Part shown: positions 37,018 through 46,422 of the stretch, in pieces
Numbering within the stretch: position 1 is the first letter of the stretch
Layout: the number at the start of each line of letters is the position of its first letter
Origin: Tunturiibacter empetritectus
GTDB taxonomy: Bacteria; Acidobacteriota; Terriglobia; Terriglobales; Acidobacteriaceae
NCBI RefSeq assembly: GCF_014201375.1
Contig: NZ_JACHDZ010000005.1
Span: 62,001 to 126,000 of the forward strand
Length of the DNA stretch: 64,000 nucleotides
Direction of reading: 5' to 3'
Position numbers and translations under genes: made by a program
Notes under the pieces: generated by a model
Told to the model about the DNA's origin: nothing
The model's input: the letters and a program-made list of their open reading frames with translations, nothing else
Database searches by the model: none

Positions 37018-38607
37018 TTGGCCTACAACGATCTACGCGAATGGATTAAGCAGCTTGAGAAGGCCGGAGAGCTGAAGCGCATCACCATCGAGGTCTCGCC
37101 CGACCTCGAGATGGCCGAGATCGCCGACCGCACCGCCAAACTAGGTCGAGGCACAGCCAGGGCAGGCGGCCCCGCGCTCCTCTTCGAAAACGTAGAAGGC
37201 TATCCCGGCGCTCGCGTCCTGATGAACCAGTTCGGCAGCGAACGCCGCATGAGGCTTGCGCTCGAGACCGACTCGCTCGACGCCATTGCCGACCGCATCC
37301 GCACCCTCATCAAGCCACAGACCCCAACCAGCTTCATGGACAAGCTCAAGCTCCTGCCGACGCTCGCCGAAGTAGGCAGCTTCTTCCCGAAGGTCGTCTC
37401 CGCCAAAGACGCCCCCTGCAAACAAGTCATCCATCGCGGCGAAGAAGTAAATCTCCTCGAGCTACCCATCCTCAAGACATGGCCACAAGATGGCGGCCCC
37501 TTCATCACCCTCCCCTGTGTCATCACGCGCGACCCAAAGTCCGGCAAGCGCAACGTAGGCATGTACCGCATGCAGGTCTACGACGGCAAGACTACCGGCA
37601 TGCACTGGCAGCGCCAGAAGGTTGCCGCAGAGCACATGCGCGAGCGCCTCCGCGAGGCCTCTCCCGACTCCGCCGCCCGCGTCGACCTGATGGCCATCAC
37701 CGCCGGCGGCACCGCTGCCGCACCCTCTCTCGACACCCTCACCACCACCACCGTCACCAGGATCCGCGAAGACCGCATGGAGGTCGCCGTAGCCATCGGC
37801 ACCGACCCCGCCACCACCTTCAGCGCCATAGTCCCCGCCCCACCCGACGTCGAGGAGTACCTCATCGCCGGCTTCCTCCGCCAGAAGCCCCTCGAATTAG
37901 TCAAAGCCGAGACGGTAGACCTTGAAGTTCCAGCCAACGCCGAGTACATTTTCGAAGGCTACGTTGAGCTGGGCGAACTCCGCACCGAAGGCCCCTTCGG
38001 CGACCACACGGGCTTCTACACCATGCAGGACGAGTACCCCGTCTTCCACATCACCTGCATCACCCACCGCAAAGACCCCATCTACGCGGCCACCATCGTC
38101 GGCAAGCCCCCCATGGAAGACGCCTGGATGGGCAAAGCCGTCGAGCGTATCTTCCTCCCGCTCATGCAGCTCACCCTGCCTGAGATCGTCGACGTCAATC
38201 TTCCCGCCGAGGGTGTCTTCCACAACCTCATGATCGTCTCGATCAAAAAATCCTATGCCGGTCACGCACGCAAGATCATGAACGGCATCTGGGCCATGGG
38301 TCAGGCGATGTTCACCAAGTGCATCATCGTCGTCGACGAAGACTGCGACGTGCAGGACCTCGCAGAAGTCACCCTCCGCACCGCCAACAACATCGATCCC
38401 GAGCGCGACATCCAGTTCACGCTCGGCCCGGTCGACTCGCTCGACCACGCCAGCCGCCTGCCCAACTTCGGCAGCAAGATGGGCATCGACGCCACGCGCA
38501 AGTGGGCCGCCGAAGGCTTCGATCGCCCCTGGCCGCCCATGCTCACCATGGATGCCGAAGTAAAGGCAAAGGTCGATGCCCTGTGGAGGAAGCTCGGCAT
38601 CGAGTAA
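37018..38607 (+). CDS. UbiD-family decarboxylase
   Basis: A 529-residue prenylated-FMN-dependent decarboxylase. Start TTG at 37018 with AGGAGAGG just upstream. Hallmarks: VLMNQFGSERRMRLAL, the FMN loop (NVGMYRMQVYD), and the catalytic Arg-Glu pair region ELRTEGPFGDHTGFYT. A late PWPPMLTMDAEVKAKVD ends the protein. In Terriglobales the likely pathway is menaquinone or other aromatic-acid decarboxylation; the UbiX partner is not in the window. It converges on the metallophosphoesterase gene. Confidence 0.9.
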   Translation: MAYNDLREWIKQLEKAGELKRITIEVSPDLEMAEIADRTAKLGRGTARAGGPALLFENVEGYPGARVLMNQFGSERRMRLALETDSLDAIADRIRTLIKPQTPTSFMDKLKLLPTLAEVGSFFPKVVSAKDAPCKQVIHRGEEVNLLELPILKTWPQDGGPFITLPCVITRDPKSGKRNVGMYRMQVYDGKTTGMHWQRQKVAAEHMRERLREASPDSAARVDLMAITAGGTAAAPSLDTLTTTTVTRIREDRMEVAVAIGTDPATTFSAIVPAPPDVEEYLIAGFLRQKPLELVKAETVDLEVPANAEYIFEGYVELGELRTEGPFGDHTGFYTMQDEYPVFHITCITHRKDPIYAATIVGKPPMEDAWMGKAVERIFLPLMQLTLPEIVDVNLPAEGVFHNLMIVSIKKSYAGHARKIMNGIWAMGQAMFTKCIIVVDEDCDVQDLAEVTLRTANNIDPERDIQFTLGPVDSLDHASRLPNFGSKMGIDATRKWAAEGFDRPWPPMLTMDAEVKAKVDALWRKLGIE

Positions 38608-38632
38608 AACCAAACAACTCTCGCCGGACAAT

Positions 38633-39901
38633 TCAGCTGACCGTGTGTGTCGCAAGCGCAATCGTCACTACATCGTTAGGCGTCTTTGTGGTGGACCCAT
38701 CGCTCTCCGGATGATATTCGACCGTCATCGTCGTCGCATTCACAATCACGCGAAGATATCCATAGTCGGTGGCATCGTAGCTCTCCAGCGTCAGCGTGCT
38801 GTCGATCTTGTATGGTGTTCGGAACGTGCCCCGCATCGCCGAAAGCGGATTATGCCCTCCGCAACCCGCGACGATAAACGGTATCTGGAGCTTGTTGACC
38901 GTGCGCGTGTACCGCTGGTAGTTATGCGCGTGTCCCGAGAAGACCGCATGTGGCCACACTCCCGCCGCAGTGCAAGCTGCATCAATATCCGCCAGCATCA
39001 GCGGGCTGCCTCCATGCTCCACGCCCCCGGTGAACGGAGGATGATGCACCGCGATGATCACCGCGCCAGCAAACTTATCGCTCTTTACCCGCTTCAATGC
39101 AGCCGTTAGAAATGCAATCTGCCGATTATCCAGTACGGTGTTCTGTCCGTTTTCACCAGAGATGACGCCGGGATCTTCCAGCACATTGCTATACAGGCCG
39201 AGGATGCGCACAAACGGAGCCTCCAGCGTGAAGTACACGCCTGGCTGGATCATCGTCGTGCGAAGAAGATTCCCCGAGTCCGGCGATTGAGCCGCTGTAG
39301 CCGAACAGAAGTTGCGCAGGAACGCATCCAGCGTTGGCGCCGGATCGTTCGGGTAGACCACGCCATCATGGTTGCCCGCGACCGCAAAGATGGGCGCGGG
39401 ATAGTCACGGTAGGGCTCGAAGAACTGGTCGTAGTAGTAAGTGCTTTCGCCAAAGTAATAGACCACGTCGCCCAGGTGGAAGAAAAAAGACGGAACATCG
39501 GCCGGATTCGCTTCACTGAAGTCCGAAACCATCTTGTCGGCCACCAGCGACTGAGTGTCAGGCCCGGTTACGCTGCCGGTGTCGCCGACCGAGTGGAACA
39601 CAATCTGCTTCGCCAGGTGAATCGCCTTGACGACTCCAACGCCTGCAAGTCCATAGGCCTGCTCCAGGGTCACGATCGGCTCGACCGTACCTCCGGCAGG
39701 TTGCGGCACGGGCTCAACCTTGGCGATTCCTCGATACTTCTGGTCCGTAACCGGATCTTTGAACCCGATCGGATCGGGAGAAGGTTTAGGTTGCGAAAAG
39801 ATCGGCTGATCGTTTGCAGCGCCCGGCTGCTGGGGCTTGCCATCGGCATCGAAGTTCTTGGTAGCGTACTGCAGTGTCTGACGAGGTGTTTTTTTTCGCA
39901 T
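38633..39901 (-). CDS. Calcineurin-like metallophosphoesterase
   Basis: A 422-residue protein with all five metal-ligand motifs: HSVGDTGS, HLGDVVYYFG, VAGNHDGVV, IIAVHHPPF and FSGHAHNYQR. The spacing suits purple-acid-phosphatase-like or CpdA-like enzymes. No signal peptide is visible (MRKKTPRQTLQYATKNF), so it is probably cytosolic. Residues 1-100 are a proline-rich lead-in. Substrate unknown. Confidence 0.85.
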   Translation of the reverse strand: MRKKTPRQTLQYATKNFDADGKPQQPGAANDQPIFSQPKPSPDPIGFKDPVTDQKYRGIAKVEPVPQPAGGTVEPIVTLEQAYGLAGVGVVKAIHLAKQIVFHSVGDTGSVTGPDTQSLVADKMVSDFSEANPADVPSFFFHLGDVVYYFGESTYYYDQFFEPYRDYPAPIFAVAGNHDGVVYPNDPAPTLDAFLRNFCSATAAQSPDSGNLLRTTMIQPGVYFTLEAPFVRILGLYSNVLEDPGVISGENGQNTVLDNRQIAFLTAALKRVKSDKFAGAVIIAVHHPPFTGGVEHGGSPLMLADIDAACTAAGVWPHAVFSGHAHNYQRYTRTVNKLQIPFIVAGCGGHNPLSAMRGTFRTPYKIDSTLTLESYDATDYGYLRVIVNATTMTVEYHPESDGSTTKTPNDVVTIALATHTVS

Positions 39902-40038
39902 CGGGACCTCCAGCGGTCAGAGAATGCCCCCCAGGATACGCGCCCCTGGGGCGAAGAATTGTGAAACCTGGAATATTTGCCTGTCACCAAAAGCCTGACA
40001 CGCAAAAGCCTGTCACCTACAAGACACGAGAGCCACGC

Positions 40039-40590
40039 CTACTCCGCGCTCTTCACCGTAATCGCACTCAGATTCCGCACCCAACGTTGCGGCTTCTTGT
40101 CTTCACTATCGACAAGCCTGAACTGCCCATCTTCCCCCAGCGGCTTGCCTCCCATACCGGTCGCAACGATCACAGTGTCGTTATGCTCTGAGCCCTCAAT
40201 CTCCGTAACCGAATAAAGTACCCAGTACTTATCCGTCCCTTCCGCCACGAGATAGCTTCGCAGCATCTTCTGGTGGGTCGTCTTATCGACCGGCAACCCA
40301 TACTTCGCCAACAGCGCCCCCAACAACACACCCGAGTAGGTCTCATCCACCTTGGTGTGCTCGTTGTGAACGGTGATCGTCGTCTGCGGCATCGCCGACA
40401 GATCTGCAACCGACAGCGTCGTCGCCTTGCCATCCACGGTTAAGACCAGGCTCGTCGAAGGCTGCGCCGGAGCGTGCTGGTGCTCCGCCATCACCCCCAT
40501 CGGAACCGTCTGCGCGCTTGCCGTGGCGGCGATCACTCCGGCAAAACAAAAACTTACCAGCATCGAGAGGGAAAGGGAGGCGGTTTTCAT
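40039..40590 (-). CDS. Small exported protein with molybdopterin-oxidoreductase-like fold
   Basis: A 183-residue exported protein (signal SLSMLVSFCFAGVIAATASAQ). The mature part resembles the core of the sulfite-oxidase-type molybdopterin domain: LSVADLSAMPQTTITV, TYSGVLLGALLAKYGLPV, RSYLVAEGTDKYWVLYSVTEI, and RLVDSEDKKPQRWVRNLSAITV. The mature part has no cysteine, so the canonical Mo-ligand Cys is absent and catalysis is doubtful. The start lies 39 nt from the divergent nuoI start. A longer frame running antisense through nuoI is a shadow. Confidence 0.7.
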   Translation of the reverse strand: MKTASLSLSMLVSFCFAGVIAATASAQTVPMGVMAEHQHAPAQPSTSLVLTVDGKATTLSVADLSAMPQTTITVHNEHTKVDETYSGVLLGALLAKYGLPVDKTTHQKMLRSYLVAEGTDKYWVLYSVTEIEGSEHNDTVIVATGMGGKPLGEDGQFRLVDSEDKKPQRWVRNLSAITVKSAE

Positions 40591-40629
40591 GGCTTTCAGC
40601 CTACCGCGCCCCCGTCGTATACTCAAGGC

Positions 40630-41133
40630 ATGTCTATCGTCCGCGACGCCGCAGCCATTGCCAAGGGTATGAGCATCACGCTGAAGCAGGTCTTCCAGCC
40701 GACCGAAGTCGAGAACTATCCCGACGGCAAAGGTCCCATGCGCGGAGCCAAATTTGAGGAGCGCTTCCGCGGCAAGCACCAGTTGCAACGCGACGAGAAC
40801 GGCCTCGAAAAGTGTGTCGCCTGCTTCCTCTGCGCCGCCGCCTGCCCGTCGAACTGCATCTACATCGAGGCCGCCGAGAACACTGAAGAGACTCGCATCT
40901 CCTCCGCCGAGCGTTACGCCAAGGTCTACAACATCGACTACAACCGCTGCATCTTCTGCGGCTACTGTGTCGAGGCCTGCCCCACCGACGCCATCACCCA
41001 CGGTCACGGCTTCGAACTCGCCAGCCTTAACGCCACGACCCTCGTCATGCGCAAGGAAGACCTGCTCATTCCCACTCCAGCGCTTCCCGATGCCGTGCGG
41101 TCCCAGAAGGACCAGGCAGAGATCCTGGCCTAA
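40630..41133 (+). CDS. nuoI: NADH-quinone oxidoreductase subunit I
   Basis: A 167-residue ferredoxin-like subunit of complex I carrying the N6a/N6b clusters. Two full [4Fe-4S] motifs: CVACFLCAAACPSNC (about 60-74) and CIFCGYCVEACPTDA (about 106-120). The N-terminus (MSIVRDAAAIAKGMSITLKQ) is the amphipathic segment contacting the membrane arm. The gene is alone here with no other nuo genes beside it. It may be an isolated extra copy, or Terriglobales may split the operon. Confidence 0.92.
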   Translation: MSIVRDAAAIAKGMSITLKQVFQPTEVENYPDGKGPMRGAKFEERFRGKHQLQRDENGLEKCVACFLCAAACPSNCIYIEAAENTEETRISSAERYAKVYNIDYNRCIFCGYCVEACPTDAITHGHGFELASLNATTLVMRKEDLLIPTPALPDAVRSQKDQAEILA

Positions 41134-41248
41134 GAGATTCGCGCCTAAAAGATCCACGCTGATGTTTACAGAACCTGACGGGCGAGCTCTCCGCACTACG
41201 ACGGGCGCGACAACGCACCGCGCAACCAGTGAAGGACATCAAATAGAG

Positions 41249-42367
41249 ATGAAGACAGCTAACCAGCATCCCCTTGAAAAGATCTTCGAGAGCAGAATTG
41301 CCATTATCGATGGAGCGATGGGCACGACGATCCGCACCTACGGCATGAAGGAAGCTGACATCCGCGGCGAGCGATTCAAGGACTCGACCAAGGACCTGCT
41401 CAACAACGGCGATCTCTTCTCGTTGACCCAGCCGAAGATGATCTGCGACATTCATCGCCGCTTTCTGGAAGCCGGGGCGGACATCATCGAGACCAACACC
41501 TTCGGCGCGACCAGCATCACCCAGAGCGAGTTCTTCGTAGACGATCCGCGCGAGCAGGGCGGCCGCAAAGATCCAGAGTTCTACCAGAAGATCATCGACG
41601 ATCCGATGCTCAACAATCTCGCATGGGAGATCAACCAACAGTCGGCGCGACAGTGTCGCGAATGGGCCGACCGTGTCGCGAACGAAACCGGACGCCAGCG
41701 CTTTGTCGCGGGAGCGATCGGCCCACTGACGGTCTCTCTCTCGAACTCCCCCGACGCCGACGATGCGGGCTTCCGTGTAGTCACGTTCGATCAGGTAAAA
41801 AACGCCTACAAGCAGCAGGTACGTGCGCTCATCGCAGGCGGCTCCGATCTCTTGCTGGTCGAGACGATCTTCGACTCCCTGAATGCCAAGGCCGCACTCG
41901 TCGCCATTCGCGAGGTCTTCGACCAGGACGGCCTTACTGCAAGCAACAAGGAGCTGCCGGTGATGATCTCCGCAGCAGTAGGACGCGGTGGTGAGACGCT
42001 GATCTCCGCGCAGACCACCGAGGCATTCTGGAACGCGGTGCAGCACGTGAAGCCGCTATCAGTGGGTCTCAACTGCTCGCTCGGTCCTGATTTGATGTAT
42101 CCGTTCCTCGACGAGCTTGCAACGAAGGCGGACGTAGCGATCTCGTGCTACCCGAATGCCGGCCTGCCAAATCCTCTCTCCGAGACCGGGTTCGATCTCG
42201 GGCCGCAGGACATGGCCCGTTATCTCGGCGATTTTGCGCGCGCAGGTTTGATCAACATCGCCGGCGGCTGCTGCGGCAACACGCCCGAGCACATCGCAGC
42301 GATCGCCAAGGCACTCGAAGGCCAGCCACCGCGACAGTTGGCTCGCCAGATCGAGCGTGCCGCGTGA
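41249..42367 (+). CDS. metH: Methionine synthase, homocysteine-binding part (split MetH, N-terminal)
   Basis: A 372-residue homocysteine S-methyltransferase domain, equal to module 1 of MetH. It has [15 protein letters not shown] at the start and the zinc cysteines in GLNCSLGP (about 274) and [12 protein letters not shown] (about 339-340), so it can bind and activate homocysteine. The stop overlaps the next start (GTGA), giving translational coupling to the rest of MetH. E. coli MetH is a single 1227-residue chain; here the two polypeptides total about 1276. Confidence 0.92.
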   Translation: MKTANQHPLEKIFESRIAIIDGAMGTTIRTYGMKEADIRGERFKDSTKDLLNNGDLFSLTQPKMICDIHRRFLEAGADIIETNTFGATSITQSEFFVDDPREQGGRKDPEFYQKIIDDPMLNNLAWEINQQSARQCREWADRVANETGRQRFVAGAIGPLTVSLSNSPDADDAGFRVVTFDQVKNAYKQQVRALIAGGSDLLLVETIFDSLNAKAALVAIREVFDQDGLTASNKELPVMISAAVGRGGETLISAQTTEAFWNAVQHVKPLSVGLNCSLGPDLMYPFLDELATKADVAISCYPNAGLPNPLSETGFDLGPQDMARYLGDFARAGLINIAGGCCGNTPEHIAAIAKALEGQPPRQLARQIERAA

Positions 42368-45078
42368 GTGTGAGCGCAACCGAGCCCACCACCAAGCCGC
42401 TCCGTCTCTCAGGATCACAGCCCTTCACCCAGCAGGCTGGCGTCTTCATTATGATCGGCGAACGAACCAACGTTGCCGGCTCGCCGAAGTTCGCGAAGCT
42501 CGTGAAAGAGGGCAAGTACGAAGAAGCAGTCAGCATCGCCCGGCAGCAGGTTGAGAACGGCGCCAACGTCCTCGACATTTGCATGGACGAGGGCATGATC
42601 GACGGCGTCGCCGCCATGACGCGCTACCTGCAGTTGCTGGCCAGCGAGCCCGAAGTCGCCAAGGTTCCGTTCATGATCGACTCCTCAAAGTGGGAGGTCA
42701 TCGAAGCGGGGCTCAAATGCCTGCAGGGCAAGGGCATCGTGAACTCGATCTCGCTCAAAGAGGGCGAAGAGAAGTTCCGCCAGAACGCCGCGACAGTACT
42801 GAAGTACGGCGCTGCGGTTGTCGTAATGGCATTCGACGAGCAAGGTCAGGCCGCGACCTACGAGGAAAAGATTCGCATCTGCGAGCGAGCCCACCGGATC
42901 CTCGTCGACGAGGTCGGCTTTCCGCCCGAAGACATCATCTTCGACCCAAACATCCTCACCGTCGCCACCGGCATGGAGGAGCACAACAACTACGCCGTCG
43001 ACTTCATCAACGCCACACGCTGGATCAAGGCCAATCTGCCGCACGCAAAGGTGAGTGGCGGCGTCTCGAACATCTCCTTCAGCTTCCGTGGCAACAACAA
43101 GGTTCGTGAAGCTATGCACTCGGCGTTTCTCTATCACGCCATCGCCGCCGGTCTGGACATGGGAATCGTGAACGCCGGAATCCTCGAGGTCTACGAGGAG
43201 ATCGACCCCGAGCTGAAAGTCTTAGTCGAAGACGTTCTACTCAACCGCCGTCCAGACGCGACGGAGCGTCTAGTGGAGTTCGGCGAATCACTGAAGCACG
43301 TCGGCTCGGTGGTAAGCGAAAAGAAGGCCGAAGAGTGGCGCAACGGCACCGTCGAGGAGCGTCTCTCCCACGCACTGGTCAAGGGAATCGACACCTACAT
43401 AGAACTCGACGCCGAAGAGGCTCGCGTCAAGCTTGGCCGTCCTCTCCTGGTCATCGAAGGTCCGCTGATGGACGGCATGGGCGTGGTGGGCGATCTCTTT
43501 GGAGCGGGGAAGATGTTCCTGCCCCAAGTCGTCAAGTCTGCTCGCGTCATGAAAAAGGCTGTAGCGCACCTGACACCCTTCATGGAAGCTGAGAAAGCTG
43601 AGATGGCCGCCTCTGGCCAGGTTGTCAAAGCTCAGGGAAAGATCCTGCTAGCAACCGTCAAGGGTGACGTTCACGACATCGGCAAGAACATCGTCGGCGT
43701 CGTGCTCGCCTGCAATAACTACGAGGTCATCGACATGGGCGTGATGGTCTCCTCTGAGAAGATCCTCGAACGCGCCAAGGCCGAGAAAGTCGACCTTATC
43801 GGCCTCAGCGGCCTCATCACGCCCTCTCTCGACGAGATGGTGCATGTAGCCCGCGAGATGGAGCGCCAGGGCTTCAAACTGCCGTTGCTCATCGGCGGCG
43901 CAACCACCAGTCGCAGACACACAGCCATCAAGATTGCGCCGCACTACAGCGAGCCGGTGGTGCACATCCTCGACGCCAGCCGCGCCGTGCCCGTCACGAC
44001 CAGCCTTCTCAGCGACGAAGGCAAGCCAGCGTTCGTCGCGCAGCACCGCACTGAGTATGAGGCCCTCCGCGCCGCCCACTCCGCACCGCGCCAGACGGTG
44101 ATCTCCCTTGAGGCTGCTCGCGCCAGACGAACTCCGATTGCGTGGCGTGCCGAAGACTTGCCCACACCGGCGTTTACCGGCGTACGCGTGCTCGACAACT
44201 TCCCGTTGGCCATACTGCGCGAGTACATCGACTGGTCGCCGCTCTTCCACGCCTGGGGTCTGAAGGGCGTCTACCCTCGCATCCTCGAACACGAACAACA
44301 AGGCGAACAGGCCCGTCAGATCTTCGCCGACGCCAACACTCTGCTGGATCGCATCATCGAAAAGAATCTGATCACCGCGCGCGGCGTCTACGGCTTCTTT
44401 CCCGCCAGCGCCGTGGGCGACGATGTGGCGCTCTACTTAGACGACACACGCGAGACAGAGCTCGACCGCTTTCACTTCCTCCGCCAGCAGGCAAACAAGG
44501 AGGGCAGCGAACCGTGTCGATCACTCGCCGACTTCATCGCACCGAAAGAGACAGGCTTGGCCGATCACATCGGCGCCTTCGCTGTGACCACCGGCATCGG
44601 CCTGAAGGAGCTCTGCGACCGCTTCCGGGCCGACAACGACGACTACAACGCCATCATGGCCGAGGCTGTAGCCGATCGCCTCGCCGAAGCCTTCGCTGAG
44701 TGTCTGCACAAACGCGTCCGGGATGAGTGGGGTTACGGGCTTAAAGAAGGTCTCACTCCCGCCGATCTCATCCAGGAGAAGTATCGCGGTATCCGGCCTG
44801 CCGCGGGTTATCCGGCCTGCCCCGACCACACCGAGAAAGGCACCCTCTGGCGTCTGCTCGACGTGCAGGCCAATACCGGCATGTTGATTACGGAGTCGTT
44901 TGCGATGTGGCCCGGCTCGAGCGTAAGCGGACTTTACTTCGCGCACCCAGAGTCGCGTTACTTCAGCCTCGGAAAGATCGACCGCGATCAGGTCGCCGAC
45001 TATCACGAGCGCAAGGGAATGAGTGTGGCTGAGGTCCAGCGGTGGCTGGGCCAGAATCTAAACTACGATCCCGAGTAA
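42364..45078 (+). CDS. metH: Methionine synthase, pterin, B12 and activation parts (split MetH, C-terminal)
   Basis: A 904-residue protein holding modules 2-4 of MetH. Pterin-binding DHPS-like barrel about 25-300 ([14 protein letters not shown]); B12 cap about 320-410; B12-binding domain with [11 protein letters not shown], the His cobalt ligand near 438; activation domain about 600-904, with [18 protein letters not shown] for AdoMet. It transfers methyl from methyltetrahydrofolate through cobalamin to homocysteine held by the upstream subunit. The start is GTG at 42364 (or GTG at 42370), overlapping the upstream stop. Confidence 0.94.
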   Translation: MSVSATEPTTKPLRLSGSQPFTQQAGVFIMIGERTNVAGSPKFAKLVKEGKYEEAVSIARQQVENGANVLDICMDEGMIDGVAAMTRYLQLLASEPEVAKVPFMIDSSKWEVIEAGLKCLQGKGIVNSISLKEGEEKFRQNAATVLKYGAAVVVMAFDEQGQAATYEEKIRICERAHRILVDEVGFPPEDIIFDPNILTVATGMEEHNNYAVDFINATRWIKANLPHAKVSGGVSNISFSFRGNNKVREAMHSAFLYHAIAAGLDMGIVNAGILEVYEEIDPELKVLVEDVLLNRRPDATERLVEFGESLKHVGSVVSEKKAEEWRNGTVEERLSHALVKGIDTYIELDAEEARVKLGRPLLVIEGPLMDGMGVVGDLFGAGKMFLPQVVKSARVMKKAVAHLTPFMEAEKAEMAASGQVVKAQGKILLATVKGDVHDIGKNIVGVVLACNNYEVIDMGVMVSSEKILERAKAEKVDLIGLSGLITPSLDEMVHVAREMERQGFKLPLLIGGATTSRRHTAIKIAPHYSEPVVHILDASRAVPVTTSLLSDEGKPAFVAQHRTEYEALRAAHSAPRQTVISLEAARARRTPIAWRAEDLPTPAFTGVRVLDNFPLAILREYIDWSPLFHAWGLKGVYPRILEHEQQGEQARQIFADANTLLDRIIEKNLITARGVYGFFPASAVGDDVALYLDDTRETELDRFHFLRQQANKEGSEPCRSLADFIAPKETGLADHIGAFAVTTGIGLKELCDRFRADNDDYNAIMAEAVADRLAEAFAECLHKRVRDEWGYGLKEGLTPADLIQEKYRGIRPAAGYPACPDHTEKGTLWRLLDVQANTGMLITESFAMWPGSSVSGLYFAHPESRYFSLGKIDRDQVADYHERKGMSVAEVQRWLGQNLNYDPE

Positions 45079-45251
45079 GAAATCTATCAAGGTCGAAGTA
45101 GTTGCGCAGCGTGTTCGCCCCTTAAGGTAATCACCATCTTATGAGCGGCTTGAGTCTCGCGATTTGCCCCTGGAATCGGTCAAAACCTCCGGTAAAATAA
45201 AGAGGACCCTTTCAAACGCGGTCGGTCTGGGAGAATCTCTTCAACCCCACC

Positions 45252-45283
45252 CCCAGCGTTGCTTCGAGGATTCGAAGACTGGG
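45252..45283 (+). other. Structured leader upstream of the receiver-like gene
   Basis: CCCAG...CTTCG / CGAAG...CTGGG form an interrupted hairpin in the 239-bp gap behind metH, about 35 nt before the next start. A GACC/GGTC pair precedes it. No known riboswitch consensus is recognised. Confidence 0.4.
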
Positions 45284-45316
45284 CGCACGGTCTAGCTGAA
45301 AGTTGTTAAAGAACCA

Positions 45317-45709
45317 ATGGAAACTCCCATCAGCAACACCCGGTCCATCCTGCATATCTGCACCCGCGAGACCATTCGGCCCTTACGCGACCAGGTTCTC
45401 CGCCTCTCAGGATTTAATGTTGACTCCACCCTCGACCACAACGAAGGGCTGTCCATGTTTTGGTCGCGCCACTACGATCTTGTTCTGATCGATGTCGAAG
45501 GCGAAGAGGGAATCCCGCGCGCCGAACACATGTGCTCCAAGATAAAGACTGCCCAGCATCAACAGCTCGTAGCCTTCGTCTGCAACTGGCGCGTTGCCAT
45601 CCTCACCGACTGCCCCGACGAGATCGTTCGCACGGAGTTCGATCCCGCCGCCTTCGCCAAGGGAGTCAAGGACATCATCCCGCCGCCGCCGAATACCACT
45701 TCAAACTAA
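45317..45709 (+). CDS. Degenerate receiver-like protein
   Basis: A 130-residue protein with a receiver-like beta-alpha pattern. HYDLVLIDVEGEEG holds an Asp at the phospho-acceptor position. The acidic pair that normally precedes it is missing (ILHICTRETIRPLRDQVL, where a receiver reads VDDE), and the conserved Lys after strand 5 is not seen. It is therefore a pseudo-receiver or distant relative, not phosphorylated in the usual way. It ends in a proline run and converges on the next gene with a 4-nt overlap. Function unknown. Confidence 0.6.
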   Translation: METPISNTRSILHICTRETIRPLRDQVLRLSGFNVDSTLDHNEGLSMFWSRHYDLVLIDVEGEEGIPRAEHMCSKIKTAQHQQLVAFVCNWRVAILTDCPDEIVRTEFDPAAFAKGVKDIIPPPPNTTSN

Positions 45710-46014
45710 ATCTGTGGAACCGGAATCGTCCGCTTATCCGCGCTGACCATGGTCTTCGGCTTGGTTGTTGTCGTCGCAGGCGTCGCGGTAGTTGCGGCGG
45801 CGGCGCTAGCGTGGCCACTGGCAGCTGGAGCTATCTGCACATTCGCAGCAGGGACCGCGCTCTGAGCCGTGGTGCTCGTCGTCGTGGCGGTCGTCGGTGT
45901 AGCCGCAGACTTCTTCGCCTTCGCCGTCGTAGCACTCTGTGCCACCGCGAACGAACCAGCCAGCAGCAGCACGCTCATCGCAAAACTCCCAGCAAACTCG
46001 ATCTCTCTCTTCAT
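45706..46014 (-). CDS. Ala/Thr-rich exported protein
   Basis: A 102-residue protein. Signal peptide IEFAGSFAMSVLLLAGSFAVAQ, then almost only Ala, Thr and Lys (ATTAKAKKSAATPTTATTT, and TATPATTTTKPKTMV). No domain is visible; it is probably an unstructured periplasmic peptide. The start at 46014 is preferred (AGGAG upstream) over a longer frame with 22 extra residues. Related Ala/Lys/Thr-rich small secreted proteins recur in Acidobacteriota, which is from memory. Confidence 0.55.
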   Translation of the reverse strand: MKREIEFAGSFAMSVLLLAGSFAVAQSATTAKAKKSAATPTTATTTSTTAQSAVPAANVQIAPAASGHASAAAATTATPATTTTKPKTMVSADKRTIPVPQI

Positions 46015-46118
46015 CGGCGATTCTCTCCTCAACCAGATTCGTGCACTTACCACCTGCCCAGTACACTCACCCACCCGCATTTCGTCGATACAACTTCCGC
46101 GTCAAAAATCTCCACAAG

Positions 46119-46147
46119 TTGCGACCCCACGCTAGCTGTGGTACAAA
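46119..46147 (+). promoter_or_regulatory. Putative promoter of the SAM-riboswitch operon
   Basis: TTGCGA, 17-nt spacer, TACAAA. Start would be near 46154, about 27 nt before the aptamer. Moderate match to the sigma70 consensus only. Confidence 0.45.
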
Positions 46148-46180
46148 CAATACATTCCAGTCTGCTTCGGCAGATTTGAA

Positions 46181-46299
46181 TTTCATGCAGAGTGGTTGAG
46201 GGACGAGCCCTTTGACGCCACGACAACCGGACAGAACAAAGGCGTACCGGTGTCAACTCTCTCCTGGGAGCCTTCTTGGCTGCTACAGGGAACATGAGA
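46181..46299 (+). ncRNA. SAM-I (S-box) riboswitch
   Basis: The S-box core is present in order: AGAGTGGTTGAGGGACGA, then GCCCTTTGACGCC and CGACAACCGG (P2/kink-turn and P3 5' side), then ACCGGTGTCAACTC (P3 3' side and J3/4). CCTG/CAGG with AGCC/GGCT gives P4. P1 can pair TTTCATG (46181-46187) with CATGAGA (46293-46299). GACAACC stands where the consensus reads GGCAACC. It lies in the leader of the thrC-like and cysO-like genes and should turn them off when S-adenosylmethionine is high. Confidence 0.85.
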
Positions 46300-46400
46300 T
46301 TCGGAGCACGCAAGCCCGAATTCCAGGTTTGCACCCCGCATTTCACCTTCCCAGCCTATCCGGCGACCCCAAAAAAGAGAGTAAGCGCAAAAAGTTCACC

Positions 46401-46416
46401 CTTTCCCCTCGGAAAG
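46401..46416 (+). promoter_or_regulatory. RBS-sequestering hairpin (possible expression platform)
   Basis: CTTTCC pairs perfectly with GGAAAG around CCTC; the 3' arm is the Shine-Dalgarno (GGAAAGAG) of the gene starting at 46423. Translational control by the upstream aptamer is possible, and no strong terminator is seen between the two. Confidence 0.5.
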
Positions 46417-46422
46417 AGCACG

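Noticed and set aside
40039-41196. A longer N-terminal extension of the molybdopterin-like protein
   Set aside because: The extra frame runs antisense through nuoI, which has two intact iron-sulfur motifs. The start with a signal peptide at 40590 is better.
41134-41248. Cobalamin riboswitch upstream of metH
   Set aside because: The 115-bp gap lacks the B12-box consensus and is too short for the aptamer.
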